Assembly (NCBI RefSeq): GCF_900094625.1
Contig: NZ_FMAJ01000003.1
Span: 1-64,000, forward strand
DNA length: 64,000 nt
From: Rhizobium aethiopicum
Lineage (GTDB): Bacteria; Pseudomonadota; Alphaproteobacteria; Rhizobiales; Rhizobiaceae
Direction: 5' to 3'
The translations under genes were made by a program, and so were the position numbers. Positions 37,970 to 46,208 of this stretch are shown piece by piece. The notes beneath the pieces were generated by a model. The model did not search any database. It was given only the letters and a program-made list of their open reading frames with translations, and was not told the DNA's origin. Within the stretch, counting starts at the first letter, position 1. The number at the start of each line of letters is the position of its first letter.

Positions 37970-38893
37970 GTGACAATCTATCTGCCAATCGCAGAATTGT
38001 CGGTGAACATCTTCATCATTCTCGGCATGGGGGCAGCCGTCGGATTCCTGTCCGGAATGTTCGGCGTCGGCGGCGGCTTTCTCATTACCCCGCTGTTGAT
38101 CTTCTACAATATCCCGCCTGTCGTCGCCGTCGCTACCGGCGCCAACCAGGTCGTGGCCTCGTCGATTTCGGGTGCGATCACCCATTTCCGGCGCGGCACG
38201 CTGGACGTGAAGCTCGGCACGGTGCTTCTGGTCGGCGGTCTTACAGGTGCCACGGTCGGCATCTGGATCTTTTCGCTTCTGCGCCGGGTGGGTCAGCTCG
38301 ATCTCATCATCTCGCTGATGTACGTCATCTTTCTCGGCACGGTCGGCGGGCTGATGCTGCTCGAAAGCATCAATGCCATGCGACGGGCCGCACGCAACGA
38401 GCCGCCCATACCGCGCAAGCCGGGCCACCAGCACTGGGTGCACAAGCTGCCGCTCAAGGTGCGGTTCAAGAAATCAAAGATATTTCTCAGCGTCATTCCG
38501 ATTATTGCGCTCGGCTTTGCGATCGGCATCATGACATCGATCATGGGTGTCGGCGGCGGCTTCATCATGGTGCCGGCGATGATCTACCTGTTGCGCATCC
38601 CGACCAATGTCGTGGTCGGCACTTCGCTCTATCAGATCATCTTCGTGACCGCCTATACGACGATCGTGCAGGCGGCGACCAACTTTTCCGTCGATATCGT
38701 GCTTGCCTTCATCTTGATGGTGGCGGGCGTCATCGGCGCGCAATATGGCGTGCGCGTCGGCCAGAAGCTGCGTGGCGAACAGCTGCGCGCGCTGCTCGGC
38801 CTGCTGGTGCTCGCCGTCGGCCTGCGTCTGGCCATCGCGCTGGTGGTGACGCCTGCCGACGTCTATTCAGTTGTGATGGGGACCGGCAACTGA
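37970..38893 (+). CDS. TSUP family sulfite exporter/anion permease (TauE/SafE-like)
   Basis: 307 residues, GTG start with a GGGG site upstream. About eight hydrophobic segments are visible, and two similar halves with GMFGVGGGFLITPLL and GVGGGFIMVPAMIYL are the paired TauE/SafE repeats. The family moves sulfite, sulfoacetate, taurine-derived or other anions; the substrate is unknown. It overlaps the next gene by 1 bp (TGATG) and is therefore co-translated with a TIGR02186 protein. Confidence 0.92.
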   Translation: MTIYLPIAELSVNIFIILGMGAAVGFLSGMFGVGGGFLITPLLIFYNIPPVVAVATGANQVVASSISGAITHFRRGTLDVKLGTVLLVGGLTGATVGIWIFSLLRRVGQLDLIISLMYVIFLGTVGGLMLLESINAMRRAARNEPPIPRKPGHQHWVHKLPLKVRFKKSKIFLSVIPIIALGFAIGIMTSIMGVGGGFIMVPAMIYLLRIPTNVVVGTSLYQIIFVTAYTTIVQAATNFSVDIVLAFILMVAGVIGAQYGVRVGQKLRGEQLRALLGLLVLAVGLRLAIALVVTPADVYSVVMGTGN

Positions 38894-39693
38894 TGCGCCT
38901 GCTTGGGTCGATCCTGATGTTTCTTTGCCTGCTGCCGGCCGTCGCCGGCGCGCAATGGCTGCCGGGGCAGCCAACGGAGGCGGTGCGCGAAGGTCTTGAG
39001 ATCGGCACGTCGACCAGCGAAATTGCTATCACCTCGGACTTCCACGGCGCGGATCTGACGATCTTCGGGGCGCTCTCGAACACCGATCAACTGCTGCTCG
39101 CCATCGGCCAGTACGACGTGGTCGTGGTGCTGGAGGGACCGCGCGAGGATGCGACGGTGCGCAAGAAGGAACGCGTCTTCGGCATCTGGGTGAACAGGCG
39201 CTCGATGACCTTCGAGGCGGTGCCGCACTCGTATTCGATGTCGAGCTCGCGGATGATCGACGACCTGACGACGCCGCTCGAACTGACCGATCAGGGGATC
39301 GGCATCGACCACATTCCGCTGACGCCGGTCGGCTTCGTCGGCGACGGCAGCAATCTCGGCGAGTTCCGTCAGGCTTTCCTGCGGCTGCAGCAAGGAGGCG
39401 CCCTTTACGACCGTAACCCGAGCGGTGTGCGGTTCGTTTCATCGAACCTGTTCAAGGCGAGCCTGCGCCTGCCGGCAAATATCCCGAACGGCGTGCACAC
39501 GGTGCGGGCCTATCTGTTCAAGAGCGGCAGTCTCGTCACCGAAAAATCGCTGCCGCTGCGCGTCATCAAGACCGGCATCGAGCAGACGATCACCGATGCG
39601 GCCCATGATCAGCCGATTCTCTACGGCTTTGCGGCCGTGGCTCTCGCCGTCATCACCGGCTGGAGCGCCAGCCTGATCTTCCGCAAGGACTGA
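38893..39693 (+). CDS. TIGR02186 family transmembrane protein
   Basis: 266 residues. A signal peptide (LLGSILMFLCLLPAVAGAQW) opens the protein, the middle is a beta-rich periplasmic domain (DLTIFGALSNTD, VVVVLEGPREDATVRKKERV), and a single C-terminal span (YGFAAVALAVITGWSASLIF) anchors it with a short RKD tail inside. The TIGR02186 family is known to accompany TauE/SafE permeases in alphaproteobacteria. The one-base overlap with the permease supports a joint role in an anion transport complex. Confidence 0.85.
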   Translation: MRLLGSILMFLCLLPAVAGAQWLPGQPTEAVREGLEIGTSTSEIAITSDFHGADLTIFGALSNTDQLLLAIGQYDVVVVLEGPREDATVRKKERVFGIWVNRRSMTFEAVPHSYSMSSSRMIDDLTTPLELTDQGIGIDHIPLTPVGFVGDGSNLGEFRQAFLRLQQGGALYDRNPSGVRFVSSNLFKASLRLPANIPNGVHTVRAYLFKSGSLVTEKSLPLRVIKTGIEQTITDAAHDQPILYGFAAVALAVITGWSASLIFRKD

Positions 39694-39729
39694 TCCGGCA
39701 CTCGACGGCAAAATCGTCGCGCTCGTCTC

Positions 39730-40017
39730 CTATCTCTTCAGGAAGGCGAGCCGCTCGTCGACGCGGGCCGGGGCAATTTCAAGAATATCGGCACTGACGA
39801 CGCCTTCGGCTACGAAGGGATCCTGCTGAATCCGGGTTTCGAGTTCGGCGCGTGAGGTATTGTGCGCGACAACCGCTCCGCCTGCGCTCGGCTGAAGAGC
39901 GCCGGCCAGAAGAAAAATTCCATCATCGAAGCCGCGCTTGAGCCAGGCATTATGCGCCTCCATCAGAACGGGCGCTTTGGCCTTGCTGTCGGAGAATTTC
40001 AGTGTAACGAAAAACAT
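39730..40017 (-). CDS. YciI family protein
   Basis: 95 residues, the usual size. MFFVTLKFSD, then LMEAHNAWLKRGFDDGIFLLAGAL, is the YciI pattern with a His and Asp in the dimer cleft (AHNAWL, DP.V.EGV). The fold resembles the ferredoxin-like stress and dehalogenase group; biochemical activity is mostly unknown. It lies 12 bp downstream of the TetR gene on the same strand and is therefore in its operon. Confidence 0.88.
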   Translation of the reverse strand: MFFVTLKFSDSKAKAPVLMEAHNAWLKRGFDDGIFLLAGALQPSAGGAVVAHNTSRAELETRIQQDPFVAEGVVSADILEIAPARVDERLAFLKR

Positions 40018-40029
40018 TCAAGGGCTCCT

Positions 40030-40638
40030 TTAGGAAGGCTGTCGGGTAAAGGTTTCGGGAAAGAATGGTGTTCCGGGCCGCTGCGCCGCCACCCAGCTGC
40101 GCATGTTTTCTACCTCGTTTTGAACAAAGACCTGGTCGCGATAGGCGGCCGCGAGGGTGGCGACACCCTGGCTTCGCATCAGAATGTGCATGGCAAGCGC
40201 ATCGGCATCCGCCTGCCGGCCGAAGGCAATGAATTGACGCGAGAGCCAATGGCGAAACAGATCAAAAAGCTCGGTGGCCCGGGCTTTGGCGATGTGATCG
40301 AGCTTGGCGAGTTCGTTGCAAAGCGTGCCGACCGGGCAACCATAGGCCATGATCTTCGTCTGGTTGACGACGAGAAGCTGGATGAAACTGAGAATGCGCT
40401 CCTCAGGCGCCTCGGATCCTGCTTCCCACACCTCGAGCATCGACCTGGTCTTGCAGAGACGATGGCTGATGACCGCATCGAGAATCTCGTCTTTGGTCTT
40501 GAAGTGGTAATAGAAATTTCCTCGCGAGAGTCCGACTACCCCTGCAATGTCGGCAAAGGACGTCGCTTCGAAACCCCGCTCGTAGAAAAGCCTGTCGGCC
40601 GCTTCCACAATCTGCAGTCGGGTGGCCGCAGCAACCAT
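40030..40638 (-). CDS. TetR/AcrR family regulator, probably autoregulated
   Basis: 202 residues. The helix-turn-helix is TSFADIAGVVGLSRGNFYYHFKTKDEILDAV, preceded by IVEAADRLFYERGFEA, all typical of TetR proteins. The C-terminal ligand domain has two cysteines (YGCPVGTLCNEL), a possible redox or thiol sensor. Two tandem palindromes (40681-40720) lie 43-82 bases upstream in the divergent region with the reductase-like gene at 40844. It likely represses that gene and its own operon with YciI. Confidence 0.9.
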   Translation of the reverse strand: MVAAATRLQIVEAADRLFYERGFEATSFADIAGVVGLSRGNFYYHFKTKDEILDAVISHRLCKTRSMLEVWEAGSEAPEERILSFIQLLVVNQTKIMAYGCPVGTLCNELAKLDHIAKARATELFDLFRHWLSRQFIAFGRQADADALAMHILMRSQGVATLAAAYRDQVFVQNEVENMRSWVAAQRPGTPFFPETFTRQPS

Positions 40639-40680
40639 TTTCTTCCTCGTTCCTGGTCTCGGAGAAACTAACTCGACTTG

Positions 40681-40720
40681 TAGGTCAAATGACCTAGACA
40701 GGTTTAGGACAAGTGACCTA
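40681..40720. promoter_or_regulatory. Two tandem TetR operator candidates
   Basis: TAGGTCAAATGACCTA (40681-40696, perfect palindrome) and TAGGACAAGTGACCTA (40705-40720, two mismatched positions) are 24 bases apart centre to centre. Both lie in the gap between the TetR-YciI operon and the divergent reductase-like gene. Confidence 0.75.
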
Positions 40721-40843
40721 GCGCCGTCAAGGGCAAAGCTCGCAGCTCCGGCCGCCCGACTCTAACCGCTTGCATATCGCTATCGGTTGAACTATGTTAA
40801 ACTGGTTGCGTATTGAAAGCGGTTTTACCCGAGGAGAATGAAA

Positions 40844-41401
40844 ATGCGAAAGCTCGTTGTCTGGAATCTGATGACGCTGGATGGCTATTTCGAAGGAACA
40901 AAGCCGTGGGAGATCGACTTCCACAATCTCGCCTGGGGGCCGGAGCTCAAGCGCTATGCCGAGCAGTTCGGCGAAGAAGGCGATCTGCTGGTCTTCGGCC
41001 GCAAGACCTATGAGGGCATGGCCGCCTATTGGCCGACCGCCGAGGACGAAGACAAGATCAAGGCCTATATGAATGGCATTGCCAAGATCGCCGTCTCCAG
41101 AACGATGACCGAGCCCGGCTGGAACAATGCGCGGATCGTCAGCGATCCGATCCCCCAATTGACTCGGCTGAAGCAGGAGGCCGGCAAGACGATCTTCATC
41201 TTCGGGAGCGCCGCACTTGCCGACAGCCTGCTGAAGGCCGGCCTCATCGACGAGATCAGGGTTTGCGTGGTGCCGGTCATTCTCGGCGGCGGCAATCCGC
41301 TCTTCAAGCCGGCCGATGGCCAGTTGCCGCTGAAGCTCATCGGATCGTCGATGACGCAAAGCGGTGCGGTGATCCTGCGGTACGAGCCGGCCAAAGCGTA
41401 G
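40844..41401 (+). CDS. dihydrofolate reductase family protein (RibD C-terminal-like)
   Basis: 185 residues from the second ATG, seven bases after GAGGAG; the first ATG at 40838 is too close. RKLVVWNLMTLDGYFEG and FGRKTYEGMAAYWP, then GSAALADSLLKAGLIDEIRV and PVILGGGNPLF, match the RibD C-terminal/DHFR-like fold, which binds NADPH. Substrates are mostly unknown. It is divergent from the TetR-YciI operon, with two operator-like palindromes between, so the TetR protein probably controls it. Confidence 0.85.
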   Translation: MRKLVVWNLMTLDGYFEGTKPWEIDFHNLAWGPELKRYAEQFGEEGDLLVFGRKTYEGMAAYWPTAEDEDKIKAYMNGIAKIAVSRTMTEPGWNNARIVSDPIPQLTRLKQEAGKTIFIFGSAALADSLLKAGLIDEIRVCVVPVILGGGNPLFKPADGQLPLKLIGSSMTQSGAVILRYEPAKA

Positions 41402-41499
41402 TGGGCTGCAGATCATGGCTGTCCAGTTCCGGAGAGAAGACCCCTCAGAAAGCTCATATTCGACTAAAAACCGGTTTTTAATATTTACGAGTTAGTAAT

Positions 41500-41516
41500 C
41501 TCTCGGAAACGAGAGG
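41500..41516 (+). promoter_or_regulatory. Hairpin covering the ribosome-binding site of the transglycosylase gene
   Basis: CTCTCG-GAAA-CGAGAG is a perfect 6-bp hairpin with a GAAA loop at 41500-41515. The right arm plus the next G is GAGAGG, the only Shine-Dalgarno candidate, seven bases before the ATG at 41524. In the folded state the site would be hidden, which suggests translational control. Confidence 0.6.
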
Positions 41517-41523
41517 TTCTGTT

Positions 41524-42105
41524 ATGCGTACTCGTATCGTTCTGACCGCCGTGTGTCTCGCGCTGCTTGCCGGCTGCGCGACGGCGCCGAAGCAGACGAG
41601 GAACATCTGCGCCGTCTTCGACCAGCGTGAAGGGCTCTTCTCCAGCTGGCAGAGGGCGGCCGAGCGGACGGAGAAGAAATACGGCGTTCCCGTGCCAATC
41701 CTGATGGCGACGATGTACACCGAATCCGGTTTCCAGCCCTATGCACGGCCGCCGCGCACCAAACTCTTCGGCTTCATTCCCTGGACGCGACCGTCGACCG
41801 CCTACGGCTATTCGCAAGCGCTCGACGGGACATGGGATCACTATCAGTCGCAGACGGGGAACTGGGCGGCGCGGCGGACGAATTTCACCGACGCGATCGA
41901 TTTCATCGGCTGGTATCATTACCAGAACAGCGCCGAGACCGGCATTCCGCTCAACGATGCCTATAATCTCTATCTCGCTTATTATTCCGGGCCGACCGGA
42001 TATAAGCGCGGCGACTGGCGCTCAAACGGGCAATTGCAGCAGACGGCGCAGAAGTTTGCGCGGATGGCGGCGACGTATCAGCAGCAGTTGCGGGGATGTG
42101 ACTGA
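41524..42105 (+). CDS. lytic transglycosylase SLT-domain lipoprotein
   Basis: 193 residues. Lipobox LLAGC gives a lipidated Cys18. The SLT domain has the catalytic-like Glu67 in MYTESGFQP, with AYGYSQALDGTWDHY and LAYYSGPTGYKRG fitting the goose-lysozyme-like fold. It should cut or bind peptidoglycan from the outer membrane side. A hairpin sequesters its ribosome site (41500-41516). It is a single gene, convergent with pdeM. Confidence 0.87.
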   Translation: MRTRIVLTAVCLALLAGCATAPKQTRNICAVFDQREGLFSSWQRAAERTEKKYGVPVPILMATMYTESGFQPYARPPRTKLFGFIPWTRPSTAYGYSQALDGTWDHYQSQTGNWAARRTNFTDAIDFIGWYHYQNSAETGIPLNDAYNLYLAYYSGPTGYKRGDWRSNGQLQQTAQKFARMAATYQQQLRGCD

Positions 42106-42145
42106 GGTCAATTGCGTGGCGTGTGGCACCCCATTCGGCCAAGCG

Positions 42146-42901
42146 CTACCCCCGCAAATTCCCATATCGGACCGAATAGACCCGATCACGCCCCAACAGA
42201 TGCGCCACCAGCGACGGCTTGTCGAAAAGACCGTGCATCACCTTGTGGCCGAGATCGAGACCGCCGCTCATGACGCCGAAAGCCGGCATCAGGAGGCGGG
42301 CGCCGTCAGTGGCGAAACAGGGGCGGCGGATGGATCTTTCGCGCCGGCGCACGGTCGCCGAAGGATGGAGATGGCCGGCGATTTCGCCGCTCTGCAAGCC
42401 ATTCCTGGGCTCATGGCGGAAGGCAAGGCCGGCATAATGCACTTCGTCGACCGAGGCGCCCGGCAGATCGACGACGCCATCGGGGTCGTGATTGCCATTG
42501 ACCCAGATCCATTCGCGGCCGCGCGCCATCGCCACGATCAATGCGCGGAAATTGTCCGGCAGATGCGCGGAACCGACGCGGTCGTGGAAATTGTCGCCGA
42601 GCGAGACGACGAGCTTCGGGTCATAGCGAGAAATGACGGCGGCAAGCACGGTCAGCGTCGCCAGCGTATCATAGGGCGGCAGCATCATGCCGCGGCGCGC
42701 GAAAGCTGCGCCTTTTTCGAGATGCAGATCGGAGACGACGAGCAGGCCGGCATCCGGCAGATAGAGGGCGCCAAGCGGATCGCAAACGGCAGTAACGCCG
42801 TTCACCGATGTCTCGATGCCGGGGATGGCAGCCAGTCCGGAAATGTCGCGCGCCAGCGCCAGGCGGTTCATCACAGTCGTGTTTTTCCTCGTCGTCATCA
42901 T
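42146..42901 (-). CDS. pdeM: ligase-associated DNA damage response endonuclease PdeM
   Basis: 251 residues. Metallophosphoesterase motifs are VVSDLHLEKG (D, H), SLGDNFHD (GD), VNGNHDP (GNHD) and a later GHLHP (GHxH). PdeM-type proteins are found with DNA-repair helicase, exonuclease and ligase genes in bacteria. Its start overlaps the helicase stop by 4 bases (ATGA), so the two are co-translated. A second ATG 10 codons later is possible. The ligase and exonuclease partners are not in this window. Confidence 0.9.
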   Translation of the reverse strand: MMTTRKNTTVMNRLALARDISGLAAIPGIETSVNGVTAVCDPLGALYLPDAGLLVVSDLHLEKGAAFARRGMMLPPYDTLATLTVLAAVISRYDPKLVVSLGDNFHDRVGSAHLPDNFRALIVAMARGREWIWVNGNHDPDGVVDLPGASVDEVHYAGLAFRHEPRNGLQSGEIAGHLHPSATVRRRERSIRRPCFATDGARLLMPAFGVMSGGLDLGHKVMHGLFDKPSLVAHLLGRDRVYSVRYGNLRG

Positions 42902-45402
42902 GCCAGAGCTTCGGCGATCAGATCGTCTGCGGCTTCGGCCAATAGCGCGTCATGGGCCTCGCCCGGCACCGCCTCGCGTCCGATCTCCAGCATCACCGGC
43001 ACGGCGAGCGGGGAAATATGGTCGAGCGGGCGATGGGTGATGTGGCCCCTGATTCGCATCAGCATATCGCCAAGACGGCTTATATCCAAAAGTCCCGTCG
43101 CCGCATCCTGGCGCGTCGCCTGCAGCAGGATGTGGTCCGGCTCGTGGCTGCGCAGCACGTCATAGATCAGGTCGGCGGAGACGGTGATTTGGCGGCCGCT
43201 CTTTTCCTTGCCCGGATGGCGGCGCTCGATCAAGCCTGCAATCACGGCGCAATTGCGGAAGGTGCGCTTCAACAGGAAGGATTCGGCAAGCCAAGCTTCG
43301 AGGTCGTCACCGAGCATATCAGCGTCGAACAGGTCGGAGAGGCTGAGGCGACCATTGGCGATCATCAGCCCCATGTCTTCCAGGCCCCAGACGGCGAGCG
43401 AATAATCGGTGGCGACGAAACCGAGTGGCTTGGCGCCCGCCCGTTCCAGGCGGCGGGTCAGCAGCATCCCGAGCGTCTGGTGGGCGAGACGGCCCTCGAA
43501 GGGATAGGCGACCATATAACCGCGGCTGCCGCGGGGGAAGGTTTCGATCAGGAACTCGTCGCGCTTCGGCAGCATCGACTTGTCGGTCTGCAGCGACAGC
43601 CAGTCACGCACCTGATCGGGCAGATGACGCCAGCGGTCGGGATCGGCGATCATCGCCCGCACCTGCTCGGCGAGATAGGTCGACAACGGGAACTTGCCGC
43701 CATTATAAGACGGGATCTTCGGATCGAGCGAAAAGGCCTGCGACGCCAAGCATTCGTTTTCACGAATGCCCTCGAAGCGCAGCACCTTACCGGAGAAGAT
43801 GAAGGTGTCGCCCGGCGACAATTGCTCGAGGAAATATTCCTCGACTTTCCCGAGCGTGGCGCCGCCGCGGCCGATCCGGCCGCCCTCGCCGCGCTTGACC
43901 ATGCGGATGTTCAACATCGGACTTTCGACTATCGTGCCGAGGTTGAGGCGGTATTGCTGGGCGACGGCCGGATTGGAGACGCGCCAGCGGCCCTCCTTGG
44001 TCTTACGGATGCGGGCGTAACGCTCGTAGGTCCGCAGCGCATAGCCGCCGGTTGCAACGAAATCGACGACACGCTCGAATGTCTCCCAGCTGAGATCGGC
44101 ATAGGGCGAAGCACTGGTGATTTCATCGTAGAGTTCCAGCATGTCGAACGGTTCGGCGCAGGCCATGCCGAGCACGTGCTGGGCGAGCACGTCGAGCGCG
44201 CCGCGGCCGACGGGCGGCGTGTCCTGGGCGCCGATATAATTGGCGTCGAGGGCGGCCTGACACTCCATCACCTCGAAACGGTTGGCCGGCACGAGGATCG
44301 CCTTGGAGGGCTCGTCCATGCGGTGATTGGCTCGGCCAATGCGCTGGGCAAGCCGCGAGGCGCCCTTTGGCGCGCCGACATGGATGACAAGATCGACATC
44401 GCCCCAGTCAATGCCGAGATCGAGCGTTGAGGTGGCGACGACGGCACGAAGCCGGTTTTCGGCCATGGCAGCCTCGACCTTGCGGCGCTGGGCGACATCG
44501 AGCGAGCCGTGGTGGAGCGCGATCGGCAGATTGTCGTCATTGATCGTCCAGAGTTCCTGGAACAGCATCTCCGCCTGGCTGCGGGTATTGACGAAAAGCA
44601 GCGTCGTCTTGTGCTCGAGAAGCTGCCGGTAGACGTCGGGAATGGCATATTTGGCGGAATGGCCGGCCCAGGGAATGCGTTCCTCGGTCGCGAGGATCGA
44701 AATGTCTGGTTTGGCGCCGCCTTCGACGACCACAAGACCCGCATGATGCTCCCTCCCCTCCTCCTGGGCGACCAGCCACTTCTGCAGGTCCAGCGGCTCG
44801 GCGACGGTCGCCGACAGGCCGATTGTCTTGAGATCGGGGGCAAGGCGGCGCAGACGGGCAAGGCCGAGCGACAGCATATGGCCGCGCTTGGAGGTGACGA
44901 GCGAATGCAGCTCGTCGAGGACGACATATTTGAGATCCTTGAAGAAACGCTCGGCCTCGCGGTTCGCCAGAAGCAGGGCGACCTGCTCCGGCGTCGTCAG
45001 CAGAATATCCGGCGGGCTAAGCTTCTGGCGCTGGCGCTTGGCATTGGGGGTATCGCCGGTGCGGTTTTCTATCGTGACGGGCAGGCCCATTTCCAGAACG
45101 GGCTTCATCAGGTTGCGCTCAATATCGATCGCCAGCGCCTTCAGCGGCGAGACATAGAGCGTGTGGATGCCGGTGAAGGCGGAGCCGGGCGGAATGCGGC
45201 CGCGGCGGGTGAGATCGGTCAGTGAGGGCAGGAAACCGGCAAGCGTCTTGCCGGCACCGGTCGGCGCGATCAGCAGCGTGCTTTGGCCGGCCTCGGCGCG
45301 GGCGAGCAGCTCCAGCTGATGGGCGCGCGGGCGCCAGCCCTTTTCCGCAAACCAGCGGGTAAAGGCGGCAGGAAGCAAGGCGTCTGAATCGATCTGGTCC
45401 AC
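42898..45402 (-). CDS. ligase-associated DNA damage response DEXH-box helicase (Lhr-like)
   Basis: 834 residues from a GTG that begins VDQIDSDALLPAAF; the frame extends upstream without family character. Motifs are APTGAGKTLAGF (I), LTTPEQVALLL, VLDELHSLV (DEXH-like, DELH), IGLSATVAEP (III), VVATSTLDLGIDWG (V) and IQRIGRANHR-like QRIGRANHR (VI). Lhr-type helicases unwind DNA and RNA-DNA hybrids in repair. It is coupled to pdeM by a 4-base overlap. The YitT gene lies upstream on the same strand with a 49-bp gap. Confidence 0.93.
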   Translation of the reverse strand: MDQIDSDALLPAAFTRWFAEKGWRPRAHQLELLARAEAGQSTLLIAPTGAGKTLAGFLPSLTDLTRRGRIPPGSAFTGIHTLYVSPLKALAIDIERNLMKPVLEMGLPVTIENRTGDTPNAKRQRQKLSPPDILLTTPEQVALLLANREAERFFKDLKYVVLDELHSLVTSKRGHMLSLGLARLRRLAPDLKTIGLSATVAEPLDLQKWLVAQEEGREHHAGLVVVEGGAKPDISILATEERIPWAGHSAKYAIPDVYRQLLEHKTTLLFVNTRSQAEMLFQELWTINDDNLPIALHHGSLDVAQRRKVEAAMAENRLRAVVATSTLDLGIDWGDVDLVIHVGAPKGASRLAQRIGRANHRMDEPSKAILVPANRFEVMECQAALDANYIGAQDTPPVGRGALDVLAQHVLGMACAEPFDMLELYDEITSASPYADLSWETFERVVDFVATGGYALRTYERYARIRKTKEGRWRVSNPAVAQQYRLNLGTIVESPMLNIRMVKRGEGGRIGRGGATLGKVEEYFLEQLSPGDTFIFSGKVLRFEGIRENECLASQAFSLDPKIPSYNGGKFPLSTYLAEQVRAMIADPDRWRHLPDQVRDWLSLQTDKSMLPKRDEFLIETFPRGSRGYMVAYPFEGRLAHQTLGMLLTRRLERAGAKPLGFVATDYSLAVWGLEDMGLMIANGRLSLSDLFDADMLGDDLEAWLAESFLLKRTFRNCAVIAGLIERRHPGKEKSGRQITVSADLIYDVLRSHEPDHILLQATRQDAATGLLDISRLGDMLMRIRGHITHRPLDHISPLAVPVMLEIGREAVPGEAHDALLAEAADDLIAEALA

Positions 45403-45451
45403 GCCCTGAAGGTAGTGAAAAGCCGGCGAAAAAGAAGAGCAGGGCCGCCGC

Positions 45452-46084
45452 TTACATCGCGATATAGCGGTCTTTGCGGTGATTGATGGCAAGCGTCAGG
45501 TTGAGCACGACGGCGCCAAGCACCGAACAGGCGATGATGAAGGGGCTGGCGACGAAGAAGGAGAGCGCCAGCACGATGCCGTCGAAGCCGAGCTGGACAA
45601 GGCCGGCGCGCCAGCCGAAGCGATCCTGGATATAGAGGGCGAGGATGCCGATGCCGCCGAGGCTGGCGCGGTGGCGGAAGAGCGCCAGCATGCCGGCGGC
45701 GATGACGAGGCCGCCAAAGAGCGCACCCGCAACGGGATGGACATGCGTCACGCCGATGAAGCCAGGCACGAATTCCGACAGGACCGAAGTCAGCCCGATC
45801 GCGGCGAAGGTCTTGATGGTGAAGGCGGGACCCAGGCGGCGGAAGGCGAGATAATAAAAGGGCAGGTTTACCGCAAAGAAGCAGAGGCCGAAACTTATGC
45901 CCGTCGCGTAATGCGCCAGGAAGGCAAGGCCGGCGGTGCCGCCGGCAAGCAGCCCGGCGCCGGACAGAAGCGTCACTCCGAGCACGGCGAGCATGCTACC
46001 GGCGACGATGCCCTGGGCATCATCAAACAGCGAGTGGCGATCGGCGCTGGAATTCAGAAGGCCCGCGAAGGCGTTGGATGCCAT
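45452..46084 (-). CDS. YitT family membrane protein, paralogue 1
   Basis: 210 residues with about five hydrophobic spans and the family signature GLLAGGTAGLAFLAHYATG near the N-terminus, then RASLGGIGILALYIQDRFG. YitT proteins are of unknown transport function. The C-terminal VVLNLTLAINHRKDRYIAM is shared with a second copy at 47988-48623, so the two are paralogues. It is divergent from the Rrf2 gene, with a palindrome in between. Confidence 0.85.
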   Translation of the reverse strand: MASNAFAGLLNSSADRHSLFDDAQGIVAGSMLAVLGVTLLSGAGLLAGGTAGLAFLAHYATGISFGLCFFAVNLPFYYLAFRRLGPAFTIKTFAAIGLTSVLSEFVPGFIGVTHVHPVAGALFGGLVIAAGMLALFRHRASLGGIGILALYIQDRFGWRAGLVQLGFDGIVLALSFFVASPFIIACSVLGAVVLNLTLAINHRKDRYIAM

Positions 46085-46172
46085 GATGTTCCCCTATCGG
46101 CTTTGCCGTCTTCTATCCGGCGCAGGGATAAAGGCAAGCCGCGAGTCATCCTCTTGACACGGGCCATAATCA

Positions 46173-46189
46173 TGGATATTTCTTATCCA
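46173..46189. promoter_or_regulatory. Rrf2 operator candidate with nearby -35 box
   Basis: TGGATA-TTTCT-TATCCA is a perfect 6-bp-arm inverted repeat 20 bp upstream of the Rrf2 start. A TTGACA box lies at 46154-46159, so the repeat falls where the -10 region and start site would be. Autorepression is inferred. Confidence 0.65.
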
Positions 46190-46208
46190 CGATTTGGAGA
46201 TCACCTGC

